64,000 nt of DNA from an uncultured Lachnospiraceae bacterium (GCA_910586355.1 CAJUHJ010000008.1:1-64000), one strand, 5' to 3'. Counted from the stretch's first letter, positions 19,107 through 27,630 are shown. Numbers and translations: made by a program. The notes: generated from the letters alone by a model not told the origin.

Positions 19107-20540
19107 TTATTGACGAATATCTACATATCCCAATGCAAGCGCGGAATCCGAAAACTCCAAACCACCGTACGTATCCAGGCTTAGATACAAATTTCCCAGT
19201 TCTTCCTCCGTAACAATCCAGCCCATATGCACAGCCACCGTCTCACCCGGCTTGATACTTTCGATATAATTGTTGTGTCTTTCTCCTCCAAACACATCAT
19301 AATAGTACATTTCCCAGAAAGACGATAATCCTCGGTTAGATGCCACAGTCCATGTATCTCCTTCCTTTGGCTCCTCGTAAGAAATTCCGTTTGACAAATA
19401 CATCTGTCCGTCTTTTTTCGAAATTCTCGCCAAAGTCCCAAGAAATAATACGTCCGAAAGTTCTTTTTCTCCCACATTGGTATATTCCACTGTAACATAT
19501 ACCAGTTTTTGCGGCACCTGACGGGACTTGACAACTTCACTCAAAGATTCTGTGCTTCCCTCTTTGATATACTGAATATCTGCCGGAAGAAGCCGCCCGT
19601 TTTCATCTGTCTGCCCTCTTAACTCTTCGTCCACAAACTCGGAATTTAACAGGGAAATATCATCCGAAACCTGCACCTCTTTCACTTTAAGGCTAAGCCC
19701 CTCCTGCGCTGCCAAAAAACTTTCTCCAACTGTATGCGTATTTTCCATTTTCTCTTCGGCAACTGTGCTTTGCACTGCAAAATCTTCCGGCTCATTTTCG
19801 CTGTCTAACGCTTTTTGTTCCTGATATTCGCTCCAACTGCATGCGCTCACGACTGCTTCGTTCTCTTTTTCGTCTGTCTTAACCAGCTGAATCCCTTCTG
19901 CAATTTTCACCGCCTCTTCTTTTGAAACATCTGAAGCGGCATACATTTCCATTACATAATGCAAATCCGTATATGCGACATAAATACGCTTATGAAATGA
20001 AGTCTCAGCTTCATATAAATCCGGCGACTCTAAATAAACGCCTTCGTATCCATTTACTGTAAAATCCTCGCTCAAACTGACATCTTCCTGCTGCATTTCA
20101 AACGTTTCATCTCCGGTATCCATCTTATATAAAAGAATGGAGATACCGCCTTTATACAAATTATCTTCGTAACTATATTTTCCTTCTTCCGTCTTTACCA
20201 TGCGCTCCGGCAGATAGCCGACGTTTAGCTTCACATTTGGAATGTCCATGGGAGCGTTTAAATCATCTTTGCCGCTGTCTTCTTTTGATATTTTCACTTC
20301 TACTCCGTATTTTCCAACTGGTTTTTGGGAAAGCCTGTATGCCCTGACCCCGGCATATACCGTCGTACCCAAAATCATTACTGCCGCAACCGACGCTGCA
20401 ATCGTCCTGCCCGCCAGTTTCTTACGTTTCTTAAACTGTGGATATTCTGTTTTTACCTGCTTTTCTACTTCCCGTTCAATCATTTCTTTCATCTCCTCTG
20501 GCATTTTTGGAAATTCATATTTTAAATCATCTAATCTCAT
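19107..20540 (-). CDS. Single-pass membrane protein, probable anti-sigma factor
   Basis: 477 aa. The N-terminal 40 residues are cytosolic, acidic then basic (YEFPKMPEEMKEMIERE). One transmembrane segment lies about residues 48-66 (TIAASVAAVMILGTTVYAG), followed by a large extracytoplasmic domain with DUF4367/DUF5643-like stretches such as VTVEYTNVGEKELSDV. The ATG at 20540 is preferred because GGAGG lies 5 bp upstream. It follows the ECF-type sigma gene by 35 bp, the standard arrangement for a membrane anti-sigma factor. The sensed signal is unknown. No zinc-binding HxxxCxxC anti-sigma motif is seen. Confidence 0.72.
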   Translation of the reverse strand: MRLDDLKYEFPKMPEEMKEMIEREVEKQVKTEYPQFKKRKKLAGRTIAASVAAVMILGTTVYAGVRAYRLSQKPVGKYGVEVKISKEDSGKDDLNAPMDIPNVKLNVGYLPERMVKTEEGKYSYEDNLYKGGISILLYKMDTGDETFEMQQEDVSLSEDFTVNGYEGVYLESPDLYEAETSFHKRIYVAYTDLHYVMEMYAASDVSKEEAVKIAEGIQLVKTDEKENEAVVSACSWSEYQEQKALDSENEPEDFAVQSTVAEEKMENTHTVGESFLAAQEGLSLKVKEVQVSDDISLLNSEFVDEELRGQTDENGRLLPADIQYIKEGSTESLSEVVKSRQVPQKLVYVTVEYTNVGEKELSDVLFLGTLARISKKDGQMYLSNGISYEEPKEGDTWTVASNRGLSSFWEMYYYDVFGGERHNNYIESIKPGETVAVHMGWIVTEEELGNLYLSLDTYGGLEFSDSALALGYVDIRQ

Positions 20541-20575
20541 ATTGCTCCTCCTTTTCATACGAAAACCCTGTTTTT

Positions 20576-21055
20576 TTACACCGTAGAGCTGACTGCCGGC
20601 TCTAATTTGCTGCGCAGATTTTCTCTTGCCCGAAAAAGACGGTTTTTAACTGCGCTTTCCGTCATATCCAGCATTTTTGCAGTTTCTTTTATACTGTAAC
20701 CTTCCAGATAATACAGCGTCACACAAATGCGGGTTTCTTCCGGAAGCTGGGTGACTGCCTCATAAAGGTCAGAATAATCCTCGCTCCATACGGCTTCTAT
20801 ATCCTGATAATCTTCTATGGACACAATATTTTTTTGTCTGCGCAGAATGGCGTAACATTCATTTATCACGATTCTGACTAACCATGTTTTGGCATAGGCG
20901 TCCTTGCGCAAAGTATGCAGATTCGTAAATGCTTTTACAATTGCCTCCTGTATGGCGTCTGCACAGTCCGCATCATTATAAAGCAGCGTCTTTGCCACAT
21001 GGTACAAGGTATCTTCTGACGCAATAATAAGTTTTCCTAACTGCTCCTTTTTCAT
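20576..21055 (-). CDS. ECF-type RNA polymerase sigma-70 factor
   Basis: 159 aa. Region 2 includes LLYNDADCADAIQEAIVKAF and TWLVRIVINECYAILRR. Region 4 includes LPEETRICVTLYYLEGYSI and the helix-turn-helix KETAKMLDMTESAVKNRLFRARENL. Short ECF architecture with no region 3. Partner of the membrane protein encoded next. The upstream DNA has a 12-bp palindrome TGCCGGCCGGCA (21093-21104) in unusually GC-rich surroundings, which may be regulatory. Confidence 0.95.
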   Translation of the reverse strand: MKKEQLGKLIIASEDTLYHVAKTLLYNDADCADAIQEAIVKAFTNLHTLRKDAYAKTWLVRIVINECYAILRRQKNIVSIEDYQDIEAVWSEDYSDLYEAVTQLPEETRICVTLYYLEGYSIKETAKMLDMTESAVKNRLFRARENLRSKLEPAVSSTV

Positions 21056-21181
21056 AAATGTCCTTTCTGTTGACTGGCGTCTTGCGCCGTTGTGCCGGCC
21101 GGCATTTCTTTTTCGTTTACATTAATTAGATGTTTGAAATAAGCAATTGGTCTCGCAGGTTTTTATTTTTTTTCATACAGC

Positions 21182-21221
21182 AAAAGAGACTGCTGCACCA
21201 AACAATGCAACAGCCTCTTTT
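21182..21221 (-). terminator. Terminator of the nfnAB operon
   Basis: Sixteen-nt arms on the minus strand pair perfectly if two G-U pairs are allowed; on the plus strand those are mismatches. A TTTT run ends the stem. It lies 10 bp after the nfnB stop. Confidence 0.8.
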
Positions 21222-21230
21222 AAAGCGATT

Positions 21231-22616
21231 TTATTTATTTGACAAATACTCATGTATTCCTTTTGCCGCCGCTTTCCCGGCTCCCATCGCCAAAATAACG
21301 GTAGCCGCGCCCGTAACGGCATCTCCTCCGGCAAATACGCCGGGTTTTGACGTCGCACCGTTTGATTCCTCCGCCACAATACATTTTCTGCGGTTTGTTT
21401 CAAGACCCTTTGTCGTAGAAGAAATCAGAGGATTTGGAGATGTGCCAAGCGACATAATCACAGTATCCAGCTCAATTTCAAATTCAGAACCTGCAATTTC
21501 TACCGGAGACCTTCTGCCGGAAGCATCCGGTTCGCCAAGCTCCATTTGAATACAGGTCATGCCTTTCACCCAGCCGTTTTCATCGACTAAAATTTCAGTT
21601 GGGTTTGTCAGAAGATTAAAGATAATCCCTTCTTCTTTGGCATGGTGCACCTCTTCTACCCTTGCCGGAAGCTCTGCTTCGCTTCTGCGGTATACAATAT
21701 GTACTTCTGCTCCAAGACGAAGCGCAGTTCTTGCCGCATCCATCGCTACGTTTCCTCCGCCGACAACCGCTACTTTTTTGCCCTTCATAATCGGCGTATC
21801 GTATTCTTCACGGAATGCTTTCATCAAATTATTCCTTGTTAAAAATTCATTGGCAGAAAATACACCGTTTGCCTGCTCTCCCGGAATTCCCATAAATCTT
21901 GGAAGACCTGCGCCGGAACCAATAAAAACAGCTTCAAACCCTTCTTCTTCCATAAGTTCATCAATCGTCGTAGACTGGCCGATAACCACATTCGTCTCAA
22001 TTTTTACACCAAGCGCTTTCACGTTCTCTACTTCTTTCGCAACTACGTCCTGCTTTGGAAGACGAAACTCTGGTATTCCATAAATTAATACGCCGCCGGC
22101 CTCATGCAGCGCTTCAAAAATTGTCACATCATATCCCAAACGCGCCAAATCGCCTGCACAAGTCAAACCTGCCGGACCCGAACCAATTACCGCCACTTTC
22201 CGGCCGTTCTTTTCCTCTGCTCCTTTTGGCACAATGTTATGTTCTCTCGCCCAGTCCGCTGTAAAACGCTCTAGTTTTCCGATAGAAACAGGCTCCCCTT
22301 TGATTCCCCGGATACATTTGCCCTCACACTGGCTTTCCTGCGGACAAACGCGGCCGCAGACTGCCGGAAGCGCGGAAGAATCACTAATCACCTCGTATGC
22401 TTTTTCAAAATTTTCGTTTTTAATTTCAGAAATAAACGCCGGAATATCAATCGAAACCGGACACCCCTTTACGCACTGGGCATTTTTACAATTTAAACAG
22501 CGTTCAGATTCTTTCACTGCCTCATCCGCATTATACCCAAGGCAGACTTCCTCAAAATTCTTTGCACGAATCTGTGGTTCCTGCTCCCTTACCGGAACTT
22601 TATTTAATACATCCAT
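21231..22616 (-). CDS. nfnB: NfnB/GltA-like NADPH-binding flavoprotein subunit
   Basis: 461 aa, of the family labelled glutamate synthase small chain (GltA). The N-terminal ferredoxin-like domain carries Cys sets CLNCKNAQC...GCP and CGRVCPQESQCEGKC for two 4Fe-4S clusters. Two dinucleotide folds follow: GSGPAG near 146 for FAD and GGGNVAMD near 287 for NADPH. The gene overlaps nfnA by 1 bp (TAATG). This pairing defines the electron-bifurcating NADH-dependent reduced ferredoxin:NADP+ oxidoreductase of anaerobes, which balances NADPH, NADH and ferredoxin in the cytosol. No large glutamate synthase subunit is nearby, which favours NfnB over true GltA. Confidence 0.9.
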   Translation of the reverse strand: MDVLNKVPVREQEPQIRAKNFEEVCLGYNADEAVKESERCLNCKNAQCVKGCPVSIDIPAFISEIKNENFEKAYEVISDSSALPAVCGRVCPQESQCEGKCIRGIKGEPVSIGKLERFTADWAREHNIVPKGAEEKNGRKVAVIGSGPAGLTCAGDLARLGYDVTIFEALHEAGGVLIYGIPEFRLPKQDVVAKEVENVKALGVKIETNVVIGQSTTIDELMEEEGFEAVFIGSGAGLPRFMGIPGEQANGVFSANEFLTRNNLMKAFREEYDTPIMKGKKVAVVGGGNVAMDAARTALRLGAEVHIVYRRSEAELPARVEEVHHAKEEGIIFNLLTNPTEILVDENGWVKGMTCIQMELGEPDASGRRSPVEIAGSEFEIELDTVIMSLGTSPNPLISSTTKGLETNRRKCIVAEESNGATSKPGVFAGGDAVTGAATVILAMGAGKAAAKGIHEYLSNK

Positions 22617-23503
22617 TATTCTTCACCTCCGCAATGTCCGCAGCCGCCATGATGGGTATCTTTCTCCTGCAGCTTTAACATTGCTCTTCCTTCCTGTGTT
22701 TTATAGATTTGCTGCCGTTTCATTGCCTGGTCAAAATCTACAAGATGCCCGTCAAACTCCGGCCCGTCTACACAGGCAAACTTCACTTCATCTCCAACGG
22801 TCAGACGGCACGCGCCGCACATCCCGGTTCCGTCTACCATAATCGGGTTCATGGATACAACAGTAGGAATTTTCAGCTCTTTCGTCAAAAGGCAGACAAA
22901 CTTCATCATAATCATAGGTCCGATTGCTACGCAGTGGTCATACGTCTTTCCAGAATCCACAAGCGCCTGTAATTGATTCGTACCCATGCCGCAAAAGCCA
23001 TAGCTTCCGTCGTCTGTCGTCACATAGAGATTCGTCGCCACTTTTTCCATCTCGTCTACCAAAATCAGCAAATCTTTCGTCTTAGACCCCATAATGACAT
23101 CGCAGTCCACACCATGTTCGTGCAGCCATTTTACCTGCGGATAAACAGGAGCCGTCCCTACGCCTCCGGCAATAAAGACAATTTTTTTCTTTTTCAGTTC
23201 TTCAATATCCATATCAATCAGCTCTGAAGCGCAGCCAAGCGGCCCTACAAAGTCCAAAAACGCATCTCCTTCATCCAAATACTGCATACGCTCGGTGGAA
23301 GCCCCTACGGTCTGGAATACGATTGTAATCGTACCCGCTGTTCTATCATAGTCGCAGATGGTAAGCGGAATCCGCTCTCCTTCTTCATCTATTTTTACAA
23401 TTACAAATTGTCCTGGTTTACAAGTCTTTGCTACTCTCGGCGCTTTTACGTCCATGAGAAAAATCTTGTCCGCCAATTTTTCTTTTTTTACGATTGGATA
23501 CAT
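22616..23503 (-). CDS. nfnA: NfnA-like FAD/NAD-binding subunit with 2Fe-2S site
   Basis: 295 aa, ferredoxin-NADP reductase-like. The FAD segment RIPLTICDYD, an NAD(P)-binding GGVGTAPVYP and the Cys-containing CVAIGPMIMM region are visible. The 2Fe-2S loop is MVDGTGMCGACRL ... FACVDGPEFDGH, with the Asp plus three Cys ligation known from Thermotoga NfnA. The C-terminal tail after residue 280 is unusual: DTHHGGCGHCGGEE, rich in His, Gly and Cys. The gene starts at an ATG behind AGGAGG and is driven by the promoter at 23566-23594. Confidence 0.9.
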   Translation of the reverse strand: MYPIVKKEKLADKIFLMDVKAPRVAKTCKPGQFVIVKIDEEGERIPLTICDYDRTAGTITIVFQTVGASTERMQYLDEGDAFLDFVGPLGCASELIDMDIEELKKKKIVFIAGGVGTAPVYPQVKWLHEHGVDCDVIMGSKTKDLLILVDEMEKVATNLYVTTDDGSYGFCGMGTNQLQALVDSGKTYDHCVAIGPMIMMKFVCLLTKELKIPTVVSMNPIMVDGTGMCGACRLTVGDEVKFACVDGPEFDGHLVDFDQAMKRQQIYKTQEGRAMLKLQEKDTHHGGCGHCGGEE

Positions 23504-23535
23504 CTTTATCCTCCTAAGATTCTCTTCTTAAAATA

Positions 23536-23565
23536 GTTTAAGATGGTAATGTTACCATCTTAAAC
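23536..23565 (-). promoter_or_regulatory. 30-bp palindrome at the nfnAB transcription start
   Basis: Perfect inverted repeat with 14-bp arms (GTTTAAGATGGTAA and its complement) and a 2-bp centre. It abuts the -10 element and would span roughly -6 to +24, a classic repressor position. The binding protein is unknown. In RNA it would form a 5' stem-loop. Confidence 0.75.
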
Positions 23566-23594
23566 ATGATACTAAATATTCCATAAAATTTCAA
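23566..23594 (-). promoter_or_regulatory. Promoter of nfnAB
   Basis: Minus strand: -35 TTGAAA (23594-23589), 17-bp spacer, -10 TATCAT (23571-23566), immediately followed by the 30-bp palindrome. Confidence 0.75.
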
Positions 23595-23611
23595 TCCATA
23601 ATTTGCCTCGT

Positions 23612-25246
23612 CTACTGGATTGTTTCTGAATAAAGCGCAAACTCATATCCGGCTTCTCTTGCTTTGTCAATAAACTGGCCTAAAACATTTGTGTTCGTCC
23701 ATGATTCCGCATGCAGCAGATAAATGGCTCCCGGATGCAGCTTATCTAACATTTTCTGTAAAGATTCCTGTTCGTCGGGCTGGTTTTCCACATCATAATC
23801 CAGATATGCAAAACTCCAAAATACACTGCGGTAGCCGCAGTTATTTAAAACCGCCAATGACTGTTCACTGAATTTTCCCGCCGGAAACCGGAACAAATAC
23901 ATATCATAGTCATAATTCTGCTTAATGTAATCATGCAGCCCCATAACTTCCTGCGTCTGGTTTTCCACCGAAAGGCTTGGAATCCCGGCGGACGGATGTG
24001 TAACGCTGTGGTTTCCAACAATATGCCCGTCATCTATCATCTGGCGGATATAATCCGGCTGTGATTCAACATAAGGCTTTGTGACAAAAAAGACCGCTTT
24101 TACATTTTTTTCTTTTAAGGTACTTAAAATCGTAGGCGTACAGCCGTATTCATACCCTTCGTCTAGTGTAAGATAAATTTTCTTTTCCGTAGTCGGAATT
24201 ACGAAATCCGCAGTATAATTTTTATATTTTTCATTATATCCTAACGTATCTGTCGGGCGATTGTATTCATCGACATTGCTGCCCTGTCCCCAGTTTAAAA
24301 TCTCGGTGCTAAGCGCGCTTACATTGTCAATCGTCGGATACGTAAGCCTTTTGCCATGCAGTTCATCGTTTCCCTGCACGCCTTCTTCTGTACTGTCAAT
24401 ATCCTCCGCGGGCAAATCGTCCGTATCCCCCAGCTTTTGATAGGTACTTTGCACCGCCTGCGCAATTGCTTTCGCATATGCTTCCAAATTCACGTCGTAC
24501 AAACGGTTATCCTCTTCATTATTGATAAATCCAAACTCGATCAAACAAGCCGGCATTGTCGTATTGCCAAGCACATAATAGTCTGAGCCTTCCCCAGTCT
24601 CTGTCCCAACCTTCACACCGCGGTCTCTTTGGACGTTTGCGCTTACAATTGCATTATGCACATTATTCGTCAGCTCTTCCGTAGCCTGGCCGGAATTTGC
24701 CGTCATCCATGTCTCAATTCCGTAACCATCGCCTTTATTACGGTGAAGTGAAATAAAATAATCGGCGCCGGACGCATTTGCAATTTTGACTCTGTCTTTT
24801 AAAAATACTTTCGTCGTGTTGTCTTCTCTTGTCATGACAACATCAATCCCAGCAGCTTCCAGTTCTGTTTTCAATGCAAGCGCAAGCTTCCAGTTGTCAT
24901 CCGATTCCAGCCGTCCATTATAATCACATCCCGGATCCATGCCTCCATGTCCGGGGTCTATGCAGACGCGAAGGCCTTTCTCTTCTATTTCGGTTTCCGT
25001 CTCCTCTTCAAATAAAGAAAGTTCTGTATCTTTTGGACTGTCCGAGCCTGAAACTGCATTGCGTATTTTTTCTACTATCTTGCCGTCGTTCAGTTTCTTA
25101 TCCAAAAACTGACATAATAAAACTGTCAGAACCAATATGCCGATACAAAAAAACCATTTTATAACCGCCTGCACAAAATATGCGCGGCTGTGCTTTGGCT
25201 TTGTAACAATCTCACGTTTTCCATTTTTTTCCTGAATATATTTCAT
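23612..25246 (-). CDS. Membrane-anchored amidase_3 and PdaA-like deacetylase fusion
   Basis: 544-aa cell-wall enzyme. A transmembrane anchor at about 28-46 follows a basic N-terminus. Residues 93-272 are an N-acetylmuramoyl-L-alanine amidase_3 with zinc ligands H100 (IDPGHGG), E114 and H168 (SLHRN), and catalytic E237 (CLIEFGF). Residues 355-544 are a polysaccharide deacetylase. Its motif 1 is LTLDEGYEYG (D362) instead of TFDDG, as in PdaA-type delta-lactam enzymes; metal ligands H413 and H417 are in NHSVTHP, with R453/P455 and H512 behind. In Bacillus, CwlD (amidase_3) and PdaA act in sequence to make cortex muramic-delta-lactam, so one chain may do both steps. Other wall-remodelling roles are possible. 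An extended -10 TGTTATACT lies upstream. Confidence 0.88.
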   Translation of the reverse strand: MKYIQEKNGKREIVTKPKHSRAYFVQAVIKWFFCIGILVLTVLLCQFLDKKLNDGKIVEKIRNAVSGSDSPKDTELSLFEEETETEIEEKGLRVCIDPGHGGMDPGCDYNGRLESDDNWKLALALKTELEAAGIDVVMTREDNTTKVFLKDRVKIANASGADYFISLHRNKGDGYGIETWMTANSGQATEELTNNVHNAIVSANVQRDRGVKVGTETGEGSDYYVLGNTTMPACLIEFGFINNEEDNRLYDVNLEAYAKAIAQAVQSTYQKLGDTDDLPAEDIDSTEEGVQGNDELHGKRLTYPTIDNVSALSTEILNWGQGSNVDEYNRPTDTLGYNEKYKNYTADFVIPTTEKKIYLTLDEGYEYGCTPTILSTLKEKNVKAVFFVTKPYVESQPDYIRQMIDDGHIVGNHSVTHPSAGIPSLSVENQTQEVMGLHDYIKQNYDYDMYLFRFPAGKFSEQSLAVLNNCGYRSVFWSFAYLDYDVENQPDEQESLQKMLDKLHPGAIYLLHAESWTNTNVLGQFIDKAREAGYEFALYSETIQ

Positions 25247-25382
25247 TCTCTCTTCCTATTCTGTTATGCTGTTTTCTAGTTGCCTGTTTTTACTCATTCC
25301 GATGTCCAGTATAACATATTTCGACACAAAATACATCAACAGATTTTCTTAATATTGTCTTAATAATATTGAATGGATACTT

Positions 25383-26324
25383 TTATGAAAAGTACACCAG
25401 CTCATCTTCCGGCTTTTTGGCAGGCTCAATCAAAACAGGGTACAGTACGGGGCCTTTTCCCTTATATTCCTTTGCAAATTCCACATGAATCTCCGCAACA
25501 ATATGCACCCAGGATTTATGTGGAATGTTCTTCGAATCGGAATATTTACACTTAAATCCCAAAAATGTTACGTCCTCTATACAGCATGTCATTGCAAATC
25601 TTCCAGGAACCAAAACGCCCTTTTTCATTTTTTCCGGATTATATACATACCCCAAAAACTCTACTTTTTTCCCATCATATTTCTTATAATTTTCCTGTGC
25701 ATCCATATACCAGATGGCATAATCCGCATCTGAAATTTGAATCTGTTCCTGATTGATATCAAACGGCAGCTCTTCTTCACTATCGTCTACGGTACCATCC
25801 CGGCGCTCATATACAATCTGTGCCGGACGGTTGACTGCCTTTATGGAACGGCGGAATTTGCCTCTTGGCGTATTATCGTCGCAACGGTTAATAATCACAA
25901 CATCCGCCTGAAAAAGCTGTTCCATAATCATAGAACGCATATTACTCAAATACATCTCAAACGTAGAGCCGTCGACCGTTGCCAAAGACTGGACAATCAG
26001 CCAGCCGTCAGGCAGTTTTGTCTCTAACAGCGTGTCCATGCCCCACGTCCCATTGTATTCTATAAAAACTTGCTCCGGCAGATATTGAAGGTTTATATTT
26101 TTCAGCAGTGTTTCTGTAAAATCTTCCTCTTTTTCAATTGTCAGCAATTTAATATTTGCTGCCTCTAACTGTTTCGTATCATACTCGGTTTCACCGTCTT
26201 CACAGACAATTAACAGAGACCTTGCGCCTCCTCCAAACTCTTCCTCAAGCAGCGTCTGCAAAATCAAAGTCGTCTTGCCGCTGTCCATAAATCCGGTAAA
26301 CACATATACTGGTATTTCTTCCAT
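25383..26324 (-). CDS. COG0523-like GTPase fused to a YcgQ/TIGR03943-like domain
   Basis: 313 aa from the ATG at 26324 (an in-frame TTG lies 9 bp upstream). The N-terminal G domain has Walker A GFMDSGKTTLI and an NKxD-like INRCDD, but it lacks the CxCC metal motif of typical COG0523 proteins. The last 120 residues, from about 190, look like the beta domain of YcgQ/TIGR03943: GKKVEFLGYVY, then LVPGRFAMTCCIED, a buried Trp strand KSWVHIVAEI and a final PVLIEPA strand. YcgQ is normally a separate membrane protein paired with a permease. It lies 17 bp downstream of the His-rich GTPase. Probably a metal, likely zinc, allocation partner; the fusion call is by eye. Confidence 0.75.
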   Translation of the reverse strand: MEEIPVYVFTGFMDSGKTTLILQTLLEEEFGGGARSLLIVCEDGETEYDTKQLEAANIKLLTIEKEEDFTETLLKNINLQYLPEQVFIEYNGTWGMDTLLETKLPDGWLIVQSLATVDGSTFEMYLSNMRSMIMEQLFQADVVIINRCDDNTPRGKFRRSIKAVNRPAQIVYERRDGTVDDSEEELPFDINQEQIQISDADYAIWYMDAQENYKKYDGKKVEFLGYVYNPEKMKKGVLVPGRFAMTCCIEDVTFLGFKCKYSDSKNIPHKSWVHIVAEIHVEFAKEYKGKGPVLYPVLIEPAKKPEDELVYFS

Positions 26325-26341
26325 CCGCCCCAATTCCTTTC

Positions 26342-27460
26342 TCAGACTATTCCAAACAATTCTTTTAATTTCGATTCCTCAATATTAGTCCCAATTACAC
26401 ACAACCGTCCGGTATAATCCGGCTCGCCTTCCCGAATTTCATATTCTCCCGGCGTCATATCAAAATAAATCCAGCCGCCGTCTTTATTCTCCACCATACC
26501 TTTTGCCCTTAAAACTTCACCATAAGAATCCCCTTTGACAAACGCATCTAATGCCGTTTCAATCTCTGCTTTTGAAAATTTGTGCGGCGTTTCAATTCCC
26601 CAGCTTGTAAAAACTTCATCTGCATGATGATGGTGGCTCCCATGTTCCCCATGTTCGTGTCCATGATGCTCATGCCCATGATGTCCATGCTCCTCGTGTT
26701 CATGCCCATGATGCTCATGCCCATGATGTCCATGCTCCTCGTGTTCATGCCCATGATGCTCATGCTCCTCGTGTTCATGCCCATGATGTCCATGCTCGTC
26801 ATGTCCATGCTCCTTTGCTTCCTTCTCGTGGGCTTCTTCTGCAAGTACTTTTGCTTCCAGGGAGTCTTGTCCATCTATGACTTTTAATAACTGTTCGCCA
26901 GAAATTTCATCCCATGGAGTCGTAACCACCGCGGCTTTTTGATTTAGCTTTTGCATTTGTTTTACACAAAGTTCGAGCTGTTCTGCAGTCGTATTTTGTG
27001 TCCGGCTAAGTACAATCGTCGTCGCAAATTCAATCTGATTATTAAAAAATTCCCCAAACGCTTTCATCTGTTTTGAAGCCTTTTTTGCATTTACAACTGT
27101 AACTAAAGCATTTAACATAACGTCCTGCTCTTTTTCAAGATCAATTACTGACTTCATCACATCTGATAATTTTCCAACGCCGGACGGTTCAATCAGAATC
27201 CGGTCCGGATGATACTGCGTAATCACTTCGTTTAAGTTCTTACCAAAATCCCCAACTAAAGAACAACAGATACAGCCGGAATTCATTTCTGTAATATTTA
27301 CGCCGGAATCTTTCAAAAATCCTCCGTCAATTCCTACTTCGCCAAATTCATTTTCAATCAGCGCTATCTTTTCGCCCTGGTAAACCTCGTCTAACATTTT
27401 TTTAATAAATGTAGTCTTTCCTGCCCCTAAAAAACCTGAAATAATATCAATTTTTATCAT
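26342..27460 (-). CDS. His-rich COG0523 (CobW/ZNG1-type) metallochaperone GTPase
   Basis: 372 aa. The G domain has Walker A GFLGAGKTT (9-17), the guanine region ENEFGEVGIDGG, the metal-binding CICC (C63, C65, C66) and EPSG. A His/Glu/Gly tract of about 70 residues at roughly 214-283 would bind many Zn or Ni ions. The CobW C-terminal domain follows (from about EVFTSWGIETP). The family inserts metal into client proteins at the cost of GTP; zinc is the usual guess, but client and metal are not shown by the sequence. It forms a pair with the downstream GTPase. No Zur box could be recognised with confidence. Confidence 0.92.
   Translation of the reverse strand: MIKIDIISGFLGAGKTTFIKKMLDEVYQGEKIALIENEFGEVGIDGGFLKDSGVNITEMNSGCICCSLVGDFGKNLNEVITQYHPDRILIEPSGVGKLSDVMKSVIDLEKEQDVMLNALVTVVNAKKASKQMKAFGEFFNNQIEFATTIVLSRTQNTTAEQLELCVKQMQKLNQKAAVVTTPWDEISGEQLLKVIDGQDSLEAKVLAEEAHEKEAKEHGHDEHGHHGHEHEEHEHHGHEHEEHGHHGHEHHGHEHEEHGHHGHEHHGHEHGEHGSHHHHADEVFTSWGIETPHKFSKAEIETALDAFVKGDSYGEVLRAKGMVENKDGGWIYFDMTPGEYEIREGEPDYTGRLCVIGTNIEESKLKELFGIV
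26656..26805 (-). repeat. Tandem repeat encoding the His-rich tract
   Basis: A 45-bp unit, encoding 15 residues of the HEEHGHHGHEHHGHE type, is present nearly perfectly twice (26656-26700, 26701-26745), with shortened copies after it. The high DNA identity suggests recent expansion or slippage, so its length may vary between strains. Confidence 0.8.
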
Positions 27461-27594
27461 TGCATACGCCTTCTTTCTTTATTTAATTTTTAAATATAGT
27501 CTCTAAGTCTGTTTTTGTCAATATCTTATATAGGATTCTACCAAAATATATTATAGGTCTTTGAAGTAAACACAGATAAAACCGGCAGAAAGAA

Positions 27595-27630
27595 AAGCAT
27601 ATTTCAATGCGGACTGCATGAAATATACTT
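27595..27630 (-). terminator. Terminator after the acylphosphatase gene
   Basis: Arms 27595-27610 and 27616-27630 pair with one bulged base and a 5-nt loop; on the minus strand a pyrimidine-rich TTTCTTTC tail follows. Closes the CotH-argS-rnh-acyP run. Confidence 0.7.

Noticed and set aside
21061..21130. GC-rich palindromes upstream of the sigma factor gene as an ECF promoter
   Set aside because: TGCCGGCCGGCA is symmetrical, but no convincing -35/-10 pair for an ECF sigma could be aligned.
26656..26805. Short regular repeats as a possible CRISPR array
   Set aside because: Repeats are contiguous, in-frame and code a His-rich tract; there are no unique spacers.
26582..26887. Met/Pro-rich frame opposite the His-rich GTPase tract
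   Set aside because: It is the complement of the CAT/GTG repeat that codes the His tract; its composition follows from the repeat.
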